Shown here: positions 42,448 through 51,442 of the stretch, piece by piece
How positions within the stretch are numbered: position 1 is the first letter of the stretch
Layout of the letters: each line of letters opens with the position of its first letter
Source: Planomicrobium sp. Y74
GTDB taxonomy: Bacteria; Bacillota; Bacilli; Bacillales_A; Planococcaceae
Length of the DNA stretch: 52,423 nt
Direction of reading: 5' to 3'
Assembly (NCBI RefSeq): GCF_003668635.1
Contig: NZ_RCWH01000012.1
Location: 1-52,423, forward strand
Position numbers and translations under genes: made by a program
The notes under the pieces: model-generated
Database searches by the model: none
Seen by the model: the letters and a program-made list of their open reading frames with translations, nothing else
What the model was told of the DNA's origin: nothing

Positions 42448-42475
42448 ATTATATACCCAGTAGCTTGAATTTCAA
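42448..42475 (-). promoter_or_regulatory. Promoter of the antitoxin RNA
   Basis: TTGAAA, 16 bp, TATAAT on the minus strand, matching the SigA consensus almost perfectly. Confidence 0.8.
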
Positions 42476-42512
42476 GCAAATCGGTTAAAATTACTGAAAG
42501 GCGGAAGAAATC

Positions 42513-42908
42513 TTGAGGAAACGGTCTGCTGCAATCATTTGGAATGACAATCATTTGGCTTTGATTAAAAGAAAGCGTAACGGAAAGCTCTATTATGTGT
42601 TCCCTGGCGGCGGCATCGAAGAAAATGAAACACCGGCAGAAGCCGCCAAACGGGAAGCCATGGAAGAGCTTGGTCTGGAAGTGGAAATCGGGGAATGCAT
42701 TTATACGATGTCGGAGCCGGCGGAGGAATCTTATTTTATGGCTGAAGTGACGGGCGGGAAGTTTGGCACGGGCGCTGGCATGGAATTTACAGAGCCCGAA
42801 GCGGAGCGGGGAAGCTATGCAGCTGTATGGGTTGCCAGGGACAAACTCCCGACGATTACGCTGTATCCAGAAGAATTGGCAGCAAAACTCTCCCAAAACA
42901 TAAAATAA
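42513..42908 (+). CDS. NUDIX hydrolase
   Basis: A 131-aa hydrolase of nucleoside-diphosphate-X compounds. The Nudix box is complete, from GGGIEENETPAEAAKREAME through ELGLEV (about residues 31-56), following the pattern Gx5Ex7REUxEExGU. The start is TTG 42513, after AAAGGCGG. It is followed by a strong terminator. Substrate not predictable. Confidence 0.9.
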   Translation: MRKRSAAIIWNDNHLALIKRKRNGKLYYVFPGGGIEENETPAEAAKREAMEELGLEVEIGECIYTMSEPAEESYFMAEVTGGKFGTGAGMEFTEPEAERGSYAAVWVARDKLPTITLYPEELAAKLSQNIK

Positions 42909-42951
42909 CCCCTTGGAGTGAGCACTAGCCTCATCCAAGGGGTTATTTTTA
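42902..42951. terminator. Bidirectional terminator between NUDIX gene and ptsI
   Basis: AAATAACCCCTTGGA pairs with TCCAAGGGGTTATTT, with T/A tracts on both sides. Confidence 0.9.
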
Positions 42952-42991
42952 TTATCTGTGTTTCCTATAGCCAGATTGGGTTTATCGAGGC

Positions 42992-44710
42992 TTACTTATC
43001 CACTAATTGAGATACATAATTTTTTACATCTTCTGCAGTAGCCAATGCCAATATGGAGTCGATGTGTTTTTCCATTTCCGCTTTCGATAAGCTGCTGATC
43101 ATGGAACGGGTTTTCAATATGGATGAAGCACTCATTGAAAACTCATCAAGACCAAGCCCCAGTAAGATTGGAACAGCCAATTCTTCTCCAGCCATCTCTC
43201 CGCACATACCAGCCCATTTGCCTTCTTTATGGGCAGCGTCAATAACCATTTTCACCATCCGGAGAATTGCAGGATTGAACGGCTGGTATAGATGTGAGAC
43301 ATTCTCATTCATTCGGTCGGCAGCCATCGTGTACTGGATCAAATCGTTGGTGCCAATGGAGAAGAAATCGACTTCTTTAGCGAAAAGGTCAGCCATCACA
43401 GCTGTGGAAGGGATTTCAACCATTATGCCGACTTCAATGTCCTTGCTGAAAGGAATGTTTTCTGCTGCAAGCTTTTCCTGTTCTTCCAAAAACAATTGCT
43501 TGGCTTGCCTGAATTCATCAAGCGTTGCAATCATCGGAAACATGATATTCAGATTGCCATGGACGCTTGAACGGAGCAAAGCCCGCAGCTGTGTTCTGAA
43601 CAAGTCGGGCATTTCGAGGCACAAGCGGATTGCCCGAAGCCCAAGAAACGGGTTCAGTTCTTTCGGCAAATCCAAATACGACAGTTCCTTGTCGCCGCCG
43701 ATGTCCAATGTACGGACAACAGTGGGTTTATCTCCCATAGCCTTCAACACTTCAGAATAAATTTCAAATTGCTGTTCTTCAGTCGGGAAACTGTCTCTGC
43801 CCATATACAAAAATTCCGTCCGGAAAAGGCCGATAGCTTCCGCGCCGTTTTCAAGCGCGGATTTTACGTCTTTCGGTGAACCGATATTGGCAGCAAGTTC
43901 CACTTTGAAGCCGTCTGCGGAAACAGAAGGTGCATCTTTCAGCGCAGCCAGCGCCGTTTTTCTGTCTTCAAAATCAATTTTGCGTTTCTTATACAATTCA
44001 ATTTGTTCTTCCGTGGGATCTGCAATAATCTTCCCTTCAATGCCGTCAATGATAAGTAAAGTTTCATCCGCTAAGCTTGCCATCAGTTTTTTGACTCCGA
44101 CAACTGCAGGGATTTCCAGAGTTCTCGCCAAAATGGCCGAGTGTGACGTCCTGCCGCCTATTTCAGTTACAAAACCCTGGATGAATTCAGGATTGAACTG
44201 AACCGTGTCTGATGGGGTAAGATCATCAGCCAATAGAATTACTTTTTCTGAAATTAACCCCGGGTTCGGAAACCTTACTTCCAGTAAATGTGCCAAAACA
44301 CGGTTTCTGACATCTTTTATATCCGCTGCACGTTCCTTCATATAGTCATTGTCCATCGAAGCGAAAATATTCATGAACATATCAGACACTTCATGCAAGG
44401 CAAACTCAGCATTGACCAGATCATTTTCAATTTTCTCTGTAATCGGTCCGATCAGTTCAGGATCACTCAACACCATGAGATGGGCACCAAAAATCGCTGC
44501 TTCTTTAGGTCCAATTTGCGTTTCGGCCTGTTCTTTGATGAGTTCCAGTTCTTTTGAAGATACAGCAATCGCTGTGTGGAACCGTTCAATTTCAAGTGCA
44601 GGGTCGTCAATTGATTTCTTATCAAATTCAAGAGATGGACTTTCCAACCGGTATGTCTTTGCTATGGCAATTCCGTCGGAAGCCGCAATTCCATATAGTT
44701 CAGCTGTCAT
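42992..44710 (-). CDS. ptsI: PTS enzyme I (phosphoenolpyruvate-protein phosphotransferase)
   Basis: A 572-aa soluble enzyme that takes phosphate from PEP and passes it to HPr. The active-site His is His190 in [12 protein letters not shown]. The PEP-binding barrel carries [32 protein letters not shown] and GMCGEMAGE with the catalytic Cys (near 503). Full length. Its start overlaps the stop of ptsH by one base, so the two form a coupled operon. Confidence 0.96.
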   Translation of the reverse strand: MTAELYGIAASDGIAIAKTYRLESPSLEFDKKSIDDPALEIERFHTAIAVSSKELELIKEQAETQIGPKEAAIFGAHLMVLSDPELIGPITEKIENDLVNAEFALHEVSDMFMNIFASMDNDYMKERAADIKDVRNRVLAHLLEVRFPNPGLISEKVILLADDLTPSDTVQFNPEFIQGFVTEIGGRTSHSAILARTLEIPAVVGVKKLMASLADETLLIIDGIEGKIIADPTEEQIELYKKRKIDFEDRKTALAALKDAPSVSADGFKVELAANIGSPKDVKSALENGAEAIGLFRTEFLYMGRDSFPTEEQQFEIYSEVLKAMGDKPTVVRTLDIGGDKELSYLDLPKELNPFLGLRAIRLCLEMPDLFRTQLRALLRSSVHGNLNIMFPMIATLDEFRQAKQLFLEEQEKLAAENIPFSKDIEVGIMVEIPSTAVMADLFAKEVDFFSIGTNDLIQYTMAADRMNENVSHLYQPFNPAILRMVKMVIDAAHKEGKWAGMCGEMAGEELAVPILLGLGLDEFSMSASSILKTRSMISSLSKAEMEKHIDSILALATAEDVKNYVSQLVDK

Positions 44711-44976
44711 TAGTTCGAAATCCCTTCCGCTTTCATTGCTTCTTCGATTTTAGCCATCGCTTCATCTTCATCTTCACCGTCAGCAGAAATCGTGACAACC
44801 GAACCTGATGAGATCCCGAGGGACATGACGCCCAGGATTGATTTCAGATTGACTTTCTTGCCCTTATACTCCAATTGGATATCCGATTTAAATTTGCTCA
44901 CTGTACCAACCAGTGCAGAGGCAGGGCGCGCATGCATACCCGCTTCATCAGTTATTGTAAATTGTTTTTCAGTCAT
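44710..44976 (-). CDS. ptsH: Phosphocarrier protein HPr
   Basis: An 88-aa carrier that shuttles phosphate from EI to the sugar-specific EIIA domains. The catalytic His15 lies in [10 protein letters not shown], and the regulatory Ser46, target of HPr kinase in Gram-positives, lies in [14 protein letters not shown]-Ser-HPr is the corepressor of CcpA, whose candidate site lies just upstream of fruR at 45096. GAGGAGG precedes the ATG. Confidence 0.97.
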   Translation of the reverse strand: MTEKQFTITDEAGMHARPASALVGTVSKFKSDIQLEYKGKKVNLKSILGVMSLGISSGSVVTISADGEDEDEAMAKIEEAMKAEGISN

Positions 44977-45095
44977 TTAAATTTCCTCCTCAATAGTTAT
45001 AAGCTCATTTCCTTTAGTATAAACCTTAATGATTTAAAGGGTTAATGGATAGAAATGAACGTTTTTGATTGCTTATGAATGATTATGATTGATTT

Positions 45096-45109
45096 TGGAA
45101 GCGATTTCA
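45096..45109 (+). promoter_or_regulatory. Catabolite-responsive element (cre) upstream of fruR
   Basis: TGGAAGCGATTTCA fits the cre pattern TGNAANCGNWNNCA. It lies 40 bp before the fruR start, so CcpA with P-Ser-HPr could repress fruRKA when better sugars are present. Confidence 0.65.
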
Positions 45110-45148
45110 AGTAATATCTACTTAAAATTACTAAAGCAGGTGATTAGT

Positions 45149-45901
45149 TTGTTAACCAATGAGCGGCACGACTACATATTACAATTGCTGGATGAAAAGC
45201 GGACCGTTAAATTGCAGGATTTGGTTGAAAAGACGGACGCTTCTGAATCCACCTTGCGCCGCGACCTTACTGAACTCGAGAACACGGGAAAACTTGAACG
45301 TGTTTTTGGAGGGGCAATCCTTCCGACGCGTAATTTGCAGGAACCGAGCATGGATGACAAGTCGACCCGGAATTTAAAAGAAAAACAGTCGATTGCTGAA
45401 TATGCAGCCACATTTGTTCAGGAAGGCGACAGTGTATTCCTGGATGCAGGAACAACCACTCTGCAAATGATTCCTCATCTAAAAGATAAGAACCCGGTGG
45501 TTGTGACTAATGGATTGCCACTTGCAGTTGCGCTGAATGAAGCAGGTATTACCACTTACTTGACAGGGGGAATGTTAAAGCCGCGAACCGGCGCGTTTGT
45601 CGGAGCGGGTGCTTTAGCTGCACTCGGAACTTATCATTTCGACTTCTGTTTTCTCGGGGTCAACGGCGTTCATGCCGATTATGGCTATACGACGCCTGAT
45701 CCGGAGGAAGCAGCCATTAAGAAAAAAGCGGCTTCTCATGCAAGAAAGACATATATCCTGGCAGACCACAGCAAAGTGAATAAAGTAAGTTTCGCCACAA
45801 TCATGGATCTGCAGGAAGCGGCATTGATTGTCGATGGACTGCCGGCTGAATCTTTGAAACAATTTGAGAAAATAACGCCAGTAAAGGTGGTTGAGCAATG
45901 A
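45149..45901 (+). CDS. fruR: DeoR-family repressor of the fructose operon
   Basis: A 250-aa regulator. The N-terminal DeoR HTH reads NERHDYILQLLDEKRTVKLQ then DASESTLRRDLTELE (about 3-40). The C-terminal DeoRC sensor has DSVFLDAGTTTLQMIPHL, VVVTNGLPLAVAL, DFCFLGVNGVHADYGYTT and ILADHSKVNKVSF, the sugar-phosphate-binding layout. In related bacteria fructose 1-phosphate relieves repression. The start is TTG 45149 after AGGTGA. It overlaps fruK by 4 nt. Confidence 0.92.
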   Translation: MLTNERHDYILQLLDEKRTVKLQDLVEKTDASESTLRRDLTELENTGKLERVFGGAILPTRNLQEPSMDDKSTRNLKEKQSIAEYAATFVQEGDSVFLDAGTTTLQMIPHLKDKNPVVVTNGLPLAVALNEAGITTYLTGGMLKPRTGAFVGAGALAALGTYHFDFCFLGVNGVHADYGYTTPDPEEAAIKKKAASHARKTYILADHSKVNKVSFATIMDLQEAALIVDGLPAESLKQFEKITPVKVVEQ

Positions 45902-46827
45902 TTTATACATGCACTGTGTCACCGTCGATCGATTACACGAATTATTTGCCGGATTTCAGGACAGGTGGCTTGAACAGAAGTGAAAAAGTCCATTATTATC
46001 CGGGTGGCAAAGGCATTAACGTTTCCCGGGTACTGAAACGCCTGGGCGTCGACAGTATTGCTTATGGATTTGCCGGAGGTTTTACCGGCCAGTTCATACA
46101 AGATTTTCTGGCAGCTGAAGACGTACGGACAGACTTTATCGATACCGGCCAGATTTCGCGGATCAATATTAAGATCAAAGCTGCCGAGGAAACCGAATTG
46201 AACGGACCCGGTCCGGAACTGGGCGCTAGTCATTTACAGGAGTTAAAAGAGAAAGTAGAAAGCATCAAACCTGGTGACTGGTTCGTCCTGTCAGGAAGCA
46301 TACCGGATTCCTTGCCAATCCATTATTTTAAATCATTGGGAGGCATCCTGCAGAAAAAGGAAGTTCGTTTCGTACTGGATACTTCCGGCAAGGCCCTGAA
46401 GGAACTAATCGACAGCCGTCCTTTCCTGATCAAACCGAATATGGAAGAACTGGGTGAATTATTCCAGATAACGATCAAAGATAAGCACCATGCTGCAGAA
46501 TGCGCTTTTCAGCTTACTGCAAAAGGGGTTGCCAATGTCATTGTATCCATGGGGGCAGACGGGGCCATGCTGGTTGACCGGGAGGCGGCTTATTTCGCTG
46601 AAGCTCCAACAGGAAAAATGGTCAATACAGTAGGAGCGGGTGATTCACTTGTCTCCGGTTTCATCGCTGCTTTGTCAGATGGCAGTTCCAAGGAAGAAGC
46701 ATTCCGCTACGGTATAGCAAGCGGTAGTGCGACTGCTTTCAGTGATGACTTATGCAGGAAAGAAGATACAGAAACATTAATGGATCAGATAGAAGTTCGG
46801 CCATTTAAAAGATTGGATGTGAAGTAA
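45898..46827 (+). CDS. fruK: 1-Phosphofructokinase
   Basis: A 309-aa PfkB-family kinase that converts fructose 1-phosphate to fructose 1,6-bisphosphate. YYPGGKGINVSRVLKRLG (about 38-55) is the substrate site. SGSIPDSLP, KPNMEELGELF and NTVGAGDSLVSGFIAAL (about 243-259), with the catalytic Asp, complete the fold. It overlaps fruR by 4 nt and fruA by 1 nt. Confidence 0.95.
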   Translation: MIYTCTVSPSIDYTNYLPDFRTGGLNRSEKVHYYPGGKGINVSRVLKRLGVDSIAYGFAGGFTGQFIQDFLAAEDVRTDFIDTGQISRINIKIKAAEETELNGPGPELGASHLQELKEKVESIKPGDWFVLSGSIPDSLPIHYFKSLGGILQKKEVRFVLDTSGKALKELIDSRPFLIKPNMEELGELFQITIKDKHHAAECAFQLTAKGVANVIVSMGADGAMLVDREAAYFAEAPTGKMVNTVGAGDSLVSGFIAALSDGSSKEEAFRYGIASGSATAFSDDLCRKEDTETLMDQIEVRPFKRLDVK

Positions 46828-48740
46828 TGAGAATTACAGATTTATTGACAAAAGAAACAATCGCCATGGATTTAAAAGCGGGTTCAAAAGAAGCTGTTAT
46901 CGATGAATTGGTGAATCAGCTTGATGCGGCAGGAAAGTTAACGGATAAAGAAGCATTCAAGCAAAATATATTAGCGAGAGAACAACAAAGCACCACGGGT
47001 ATCGGCGAAGGAATTGCCATTCCACATGCGAAATCAGCAGCAGTCAAACTTCCTGCAATTGCATTTGGACGAGCGCTGAACGGCATTGATTTTGAATCGA
47101 TGGACGGCCAGCCGGCAAACTTATTTTTCATGATCGCTGCCAGTGAAGGCGCTAATGATGCACATTTGGAAGCCCTATCAAGATTAGCGACATTTTTGAT
47201 GGATGAACAGTTCCGGGAAAAGATTCTGGCTGCCGATTCAAAAGAAGAAGTTTTGCGTGCGGTGTCAGACAAGGAAACTGAAGTTGAAGGTCCTGAAGAC
47301 ACTACAGTCTCAGAAGCAGTGCCGGAGACAACTGGAAAAAGGATTTTAGCGGTTACTGCCTGTCCGACAGGCATTGCCCATACGTATATGGCGGCTGAAA
47401 AATTGAATGACCGCGCAAAAGAGCTGGGCATTTCACTGAAAGTCGAAACAAATGGTTCAAGTGGTGTTAAAAACCGGTTGACTGCTGAAGATATTGCAGC
47501 AGCGGATGCCATTATCGTAGCTGCGGATACAAAAGTGGATATGGGCCGTTTTGACGGCAAACCGGTCATCCAGACAGCAGTCGGGAAAGCAATCTATGAG
47601 ACCGATAATCTTTTGAACCGGGCAGTAACAAATGACGCACCTGTCTACAAACACGATAAGTCAAAGGACGATGCAGCTGAATCAGAATCCAAAGGCGGCT
47701 TCTACAAACATTTGATGAATGGTGTATCGAATATGCTGCCATTCGTAGTCGGAGGCGGAATCCTGATCGCTATTTCGTTTTTCTGGGGCATTGAAGCGAC
47801 AGATCCAACCAGCCCGGATTATAATGCCTTTGCTGCAATGCTCAGCACAATCGGAGGGGCCAACGCATTCTTCCTGATGGTTCCTGTGCTTGCCGGTTTT
47901 ATCGCAATGAGTATTGCTGACCGGCCAGGTTTTGCACCAGGTATGATCGGCGGTTTAATTGCCATCCAAGTATCAGGGGTTGAAGAAGTCAGTGGCGGCT
48001 CCGGTTTCCTTGGCGGTTTGATCGCCGGGTTCCTGGCTGGTTACGTAACGCTATTGGTGAAAAAGGCTTTCGCCGGTTTGCCGAATGCGCTTGAAGGTTT
48101 GAAACCGGTTCTATTCTATCCGGTGTTCAGCATTGCTATCACAGGTATCATCATGATGCTCGTCAATCCACAGCTGACAAGCGTTTATACAGGAATTTCT
48201 TCTTTCCTTGAAAGCCTTGGCGGTACGAACCTGGTGCTGGTCGGGTTGCTGCTTGGCGGCATGATGGCAGTCGATATGGGCGGTCCGGTCAATAAAGCGG
48301 CGTACACATTCGGTATTGCCATGCTGGATGCGGACAATTTCACTTTCATGGCGACAGTCATGGCTGCGGGGATGGTTCCACCGCTTGGTATGGCGATTGC
48401 AACAACGTTATTTAAGAAGAAATTCACCAAACCGGAACGTGAAGCCGGCAAAACGGCGTATGTTCTCGGGGCATGTTTTATCACGGAAGGCGTCATACCT
48501 TTTGCAGCAGCTGACCCTGCTCGTGTCATCCCAGCATCTGTTGCTGGAGCGGCGGTGACTGGAGCACTTGTCATGCTGTTTGATATCGGTTTGCGTGCTC
48601 CTCACGGAGGAGTATTCGTAATGGGGTTTGTTGAAGGCGGCGCCATGAATATCCTGCTTTACGCTCTGGCGATCCTCATTGGAGCAATCGTTGCTGCATT
48701 GACCGTGGGTGTTTTGAAAAAGAATACTGTAACTGTATAA
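46827..48740 (+). CDS. fruA: Fructose-specific PTS enzyme IIABC
   Basis: A 637-aa fused transporter that imports fructose and phosphorylates it at C1. EIIA (1-145) has His67 in GEGIAIPHAKS. EIIB (about 170-270) has Cys179 in AVTACPTGIAHTYMAAE. EIIC (about 295-637) is the membrane part, with about eight to ten helices and RPGFAPGMIGG, MAVDMGGPVNKAAYTFG and APHGGVFVMG. Phosphate arrives from EI/HPr, encoded 2 kb away on the opposite strand. Last gene of fruRKA, followed by a terminator. Confidence 0.96.
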   Translation: MRITDLLTKETIAMDLKAGSKEAVIDELVNQLDAAGKLTDKEAFKQNILAREQQSTTGIGEGIAIPHAKSAAVKLPAIAFGRALNGIDFESMDGQPANLFFMIAASEGANDAHLEALSRLATFLMDEQFREKILAADSKEEVLRAVSDKETEVEGPEDTTVSEAVPETTGKRILAVTACPTGIAHTYMAAEKLNDRAKELGISLKVETNGSSGVKNRLTAEDIAAADAIIVAADTKVDMGRFDGKPVIQTAVGKAIYETDNLLNRAVTNDAPVYKHDKSKDDAAESESKGGFYKHLMNGVSNMLPFVVGGGILIAISFFWGIEATDPTSPDYNAFAAMLSTIGGANAFFLMVPVLAGFIAMSIADRPGFAPGMIGGLIAIQVSGVEEVSGGSGFLGGLIAGFLAGYVTLLVKKAFAGLPNALEGLKPVLFYPVFSIAITGIIMMLVNPQLTSVYTGISSFLESLGGTNLVLVGLLLGGMMAVDMGGPVNKAAYTFGIAMLDADNFTFMATVMAAGMVPPLGMAIATTLFKKKFTKPEREAGKTAYVLGACFITEGVIPFAAADPARVIPASVAGAAVTGALVMLFDIGLRAPHGGVFVMGFVEGGAMNILLYALAILIGAIVAALTVGVLKKNTVTV

Positions 48741-48749
48741 TCAATATAA

Positions 48750-48781
48750 AGAGCTCTCATTCACATGAGGGCTCTTTTTTT
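48750..48781 (+). terminator. Terminator of the fruRKA operon
   Basis: AGAGCTCTCAT pairs with ATGAGGGCTCT (one G-U) and is followed by seven T. Confidence 0.88.
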
Positions 48782-48869
48782 ACTCTTAATTACTTTCGCA
48801 ATTATGATAAAATAAGGAAATTGACGTTATCTCTAATTTAATAAATACACAAGAATTGCAGGTGAGAAT

Positions 48870-49610
48870 GTGTTTCTGAAAAGGGTAAGCTTGCTCAATA
48901 AAGATACCGCCGACTATACACAATATCCTTTTACGATACCAGTCATTGAAAGTTTTGAGGAATTGGAACTGACAAGGAATATCACTTTCTTTGTCGGTGA
49001 AAATGGATCCGGTAAATCCACTTTGCTGAAGGCGATTGCTGAGAAATGTGGTTTTAATACAGCAGGCGGGGGGCGCAATAATACATACGATGTACATGCC
49101 TCCAATTCAGTTTCGGGAGATTATATCCGCTTGTCCTGGATGCCCAAAATCACCAATGGTTTTTTCATGAGAGCCGAATCTTTTTATCATTTTGCCACTC
49201 ATATCGATGAATTGCAGAAAGATGGAGCCGATGCATACAGAAGCTACGGCGGACGTTCTTTACATGAACAATCTCACGGGGAGTCTTTTTTTTCATTGTT
49301 CCAGAATCGCTTTAACGGACGGGCCATTTATCTTTTGGATGAGCCCGAAGCTGCATTGTCGCCGCAGAGGCAATTGGCATTTTTGCGGATTCTGCATGAT
49401 ATGACGGTTAAAGAAGGATGCCAATTTATCATTGCTACACATTCACCTATTTTGCTGGGTTATCCTGAAGCCTCAATATTAACTTTTGACGAAGGAAAAA
49501 TAGAAGAGATTGACTATAAACAAACCGATCATTATCAAATCACGAAATATTTTCTTGATCACTGGGAAAAATTTCTGGAGGAAATTTTAAAGGATGAACC
49601 TGAGACATAA
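48870..49610 (+). CDS. AAA/ABC-type ATPase, stand-alone
   Basis: A 246-aa ATPase. Walker A is FFVGENGSGKSTLL (about 40-53), the signature-like motif HEQSHGESFFSLFQ (about 130-143), Walker B YLLDEPEAALSPQ (about 151-163), and the switch His is in FIIATHSPILLGY. It has the ABC-type AAA_21 layout of Rad50/OLD-like ATPases without a coiled coil or nuclease. The start is GTG 48870, since the overlapping ATG at 48868 hits a stop. No partner gene is adjacent, so the role (repair, defence or transport) is open. Confidence 0.82.
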   Translation: MFLKRVSLLNKDTADYTQYPFTIPVIESFEELELTRNITFFVGENGSGKSTLLKAIAEKCGFNTAGGGRNNTYDVHASNSVSGDYIRLSWMPKITNGFFMRAESFYHFATHIDELQKDGADAYRSYGGRSLHEQSHGESFFSLFQNRFNGRAIYLLDEPEAALSPQRQLAFLRILHDMTVKEGCQFIIATHSPILLGYPEASILTFDEGKIEEIDYKQTDHYQITKYFLDHWEKFLEEILKDEPET

Positions 49611-49635
49611 CTTTATAGATAGAGGATAAGGAAAT

Positions 49636-49663
49636 AGCCGCCTGGTTCTGTGCGGCGTTTTTT
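49636..49663 (+). terminator. Terminator after the AAA ATPase gene
   Basis: GCCGC pairs with GCGGC and is followed by GTTTTTT. Confidence 0.75.
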
Positions 49664-49710
49664 CGTTCATATTGATGAATAATAAAGTTGTTTAATTTAA
49701 AACGGTTAAA

Positions 49711-49834
49711 GCGTTCGTAAAGGTATCTGGAAAAAAGCGGACGTTCGTAAAGTGGCTATCCACTTTTACGAACGTCTTTTTTTACTGTTCTTTACTTTTT
49801 TGATTCCGTTCGTAAAAGTGTACTTTTACGAACG
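49711..49834. repeat. Cluster of palindromic CGTTCGTAAAAGT repeats
   Basis: Five arms of the same 13-mer lie in 124 bp. There is one half-site, GCGTTCGTAAAGG (49711-49723). A hairpin ACGTTCGTAAAGTGG/CCACTTTTACGAACGT (49741-49775) is followed by eight T. A near-perfect palindrome CGTTCGTAAAAGT-GT-ACTTTTACGAACG sits at 49807-49834. The cluster lies in the 366-bp gap between the ATPase and HAD genes, which otherwise holds only AT-rich sequence. Confidence 0.85.
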
Positions 49835-49976
49835 CTTTAGAAAGAGCCGAGACTATATCTTTTATAAAAAAGAAAATAAAGGAAAATTATGTTAAAATTT
49901 TTACAGTCAGAACATTTCATTTATCTAAAAATTTAGGAACAAATTTAAAAGTAATACAAAAGGGAGGAATAATAAA

Positions 49977-50588
49977 TTGGATAGCATCATTTTTGATTTG
50001 GATGGAACCATCTGGGATTCCATAGATACTGTTCTTTTTGCTTGGAACAGCATTCTAAAAAGAGAACTCAATAGTGAATTGAGCAGAGCAGATTTTGAAG
50101 AAACTATGGGGTTGCAGATGGATGAAATAAGCCGGAAACTCTTTCCGACTTTAAGTGATGAGCAACGAAAGCAATTAGTAAAAGAGTGTTGTGAGGTAGA
50201 AACTATATTCTTAGAAAAAGAGGGGGGAGCTCTTTTTGGAAATGTGGAGAATGTCCTTCAAGAGCTTTCAAAAAAATATAAGCTCTACATCGTTAGCAAT
50301 TGCCAAGATGACTATATAGAGGTTTTTTACAAGTATCACAACCTGGAAAAGTATTTTTTGGATTTTGAAAACCCCGGGAGAACCGGCCTGTCAAAAGGAG
50401 AAAACATCAACCTGATCATTGAGAGAAATAACTTGTCAACTCCGGTTTATGTAGGAGATACAGAAGGTGATTTAAAGGCAGCCAGGTTTGCTAACATTCC
50501 CTTTGTATATGCAAAATACGGATTTGGACAAGTAAGTGAATATGAAGAAGTGATTGATAATTTTGAAGATCTTTTAAGAATTTTTTAG
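49977..50588 (+). CDS. HAD-superfamily hydrolase (phosphoglycolate-phosphatase-like)
   Basis: A 203-aa hydrolase. Motif I is IIFDLDGTIWDSIDT with the nucleophile Asp near residue 7. Motif II is in LYIVSNCQDDY, the Lys in TGLSKGENINLII, and motif III is PVYVGDTEGDLKAAR. The helical cap between motifs I and II is of the phosphoglycolate phosphatase/beta-phosphoglucomutase type. The start is TTG 49977, 9 nt after AGGGAGG. Codons look more AT-rich than in the core genes. Substrate unknown. Confidence 0.88.
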   Translation: MDSIIFDLDGTIWDSIDTVLFAWNSILKRELNSELSRADFEETMGLQMDEISRKLFPTLSDEQRKQLVKECCEVETIFLEKEGGALFGNVENVLQELSKKYKLYIVSNCQDDYIEVFYKYHNLEKYFLDFENPGRTGLSKGENINLIIERNNLSTPVYVGDTEGDLKAARFANIPFVYAKYGFGQVSEYEEVIDNFEDLLRIF

Positions 50589-50621
50589 GAGTGGAAATGA
50601 AGATGCTGAGGAGCTGGAGAA

Positions 50622-51191
50622 TTGATTGCATATGCAGGAACAGTGAAAATAGAAACCGATCGGCTAATTTTGAGAAAGTTGGACCATGAGGATGCACAAA
50701 GCATCTTTGACCACTGGCTTTCGGACGAACGCGTGACGGACAATAGAGTTAGTGCAGCTCATAAATCTGTTACGGAAACTGCTGAGCGAGTAGTTAAAAT
50801 TATTAATGGTCATGATAAAAAAGATTTCTGTTACTGGGGCATTGAATTGAAAACCACTGAGGAATTAATCGGCGAAATCGATTTATATGACTTTGACAAT
50901 ACTACTGGAAATTGTGAAGTCAGTTATTCCCTGGGCTATCGCTGGTGGAACAAAGGATACGGTACTGAAGCTTTAAGAGCGGTTGTAGATTTTGGTTTTA
51001 GTCATATGAACGTTCTTAAAATTTCTGCAGCTCATAATACTGACAATCCGGCATCTGGAAAAATTATGAGTAAGGTTGGAATGCGGCAAGAAGGCACCAT
51101 TAGAGACATGATTTACAATTCAAAGAATCAATATAAGGACTGTGCGGTTTGGGGGATTCTCCGGGATGATTATCTAAAAAATGACTTGTAA
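50622..51191 (+). CDS. GNAT acetyltransferase, RimJ/RimL type
   Basis: A 189-aa acetyltransferase. ETDRLILRKLDHEDAQSIFD near the N-terminus and LGYRWWNKGYGTEALRAVVD (acetyl-CoA-binding motif A, about 108-127), followed by NPASGKIMSKVGMRQEG, are typical of the ribosomal-protein/antibiotic N-acetyltransferase branch. The start is TTG 50622, with AGGAG 7 nt upstream; GTG 50643 is an alternative. It lies 33 nt after the HAD gene, so probably co-transcribed. Substrate unknown. Confidence 0.85.
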   Translation: MIAYAGTVKIETDRLILRKLDHEDAQSIFDHWLSDERVTDNRVSAAHKSVTETAERVVKIINGHDKKDFCYWGIELKTTEELIGEIDLYDFDNTTGNCEVSYSLGYRWWNKGYGTEALRAVVDFGFSHMNVLKISAAHNTDNPASGKIMSKVGMRQEGTIRDMIYNSKNQYKDCAVWGILRDDYLKNDL

Positions 51192-51267
51192 TTCTAACGA
51201 TATTCGCATTTTTGGTTGAGAGATTAGTTTACATATCATCAGGCTATCGGAAGCTATACTGATCTGA

Positions 51268-51309
51268 AGGGAGAAAGAAGCTGCTTAAAGCTTGTTTTCT
51301 CTCTTTTTT
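51268..51309 (+). terminator. Terminator after the HAD-GNAT pair
   Basis: GGGAGAAAGAAGCT pairs imperfectly with AGCTTGTTTTCTCTC and is followed by TTTTTT. Confidence 0.65.
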
Positions 51310-51442
51310 CAATTGAAACTCCTAATTTTACAAACGAATCCCTTAAGCATCTGAAATAATTCTTCTTGTATTTATAACTGTATGAAAAAAGGATGAATAT
51401 GGTATATTGATGTAATGTTTAAAAACAGAAACGTTTGGGGGA

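Noticed and set aside
49711..49834. CRISPR-like or integron-like array
   Set aside because: Only palindromic arms of one 13-mer are present, with no spacers, integrase or cassette structure.
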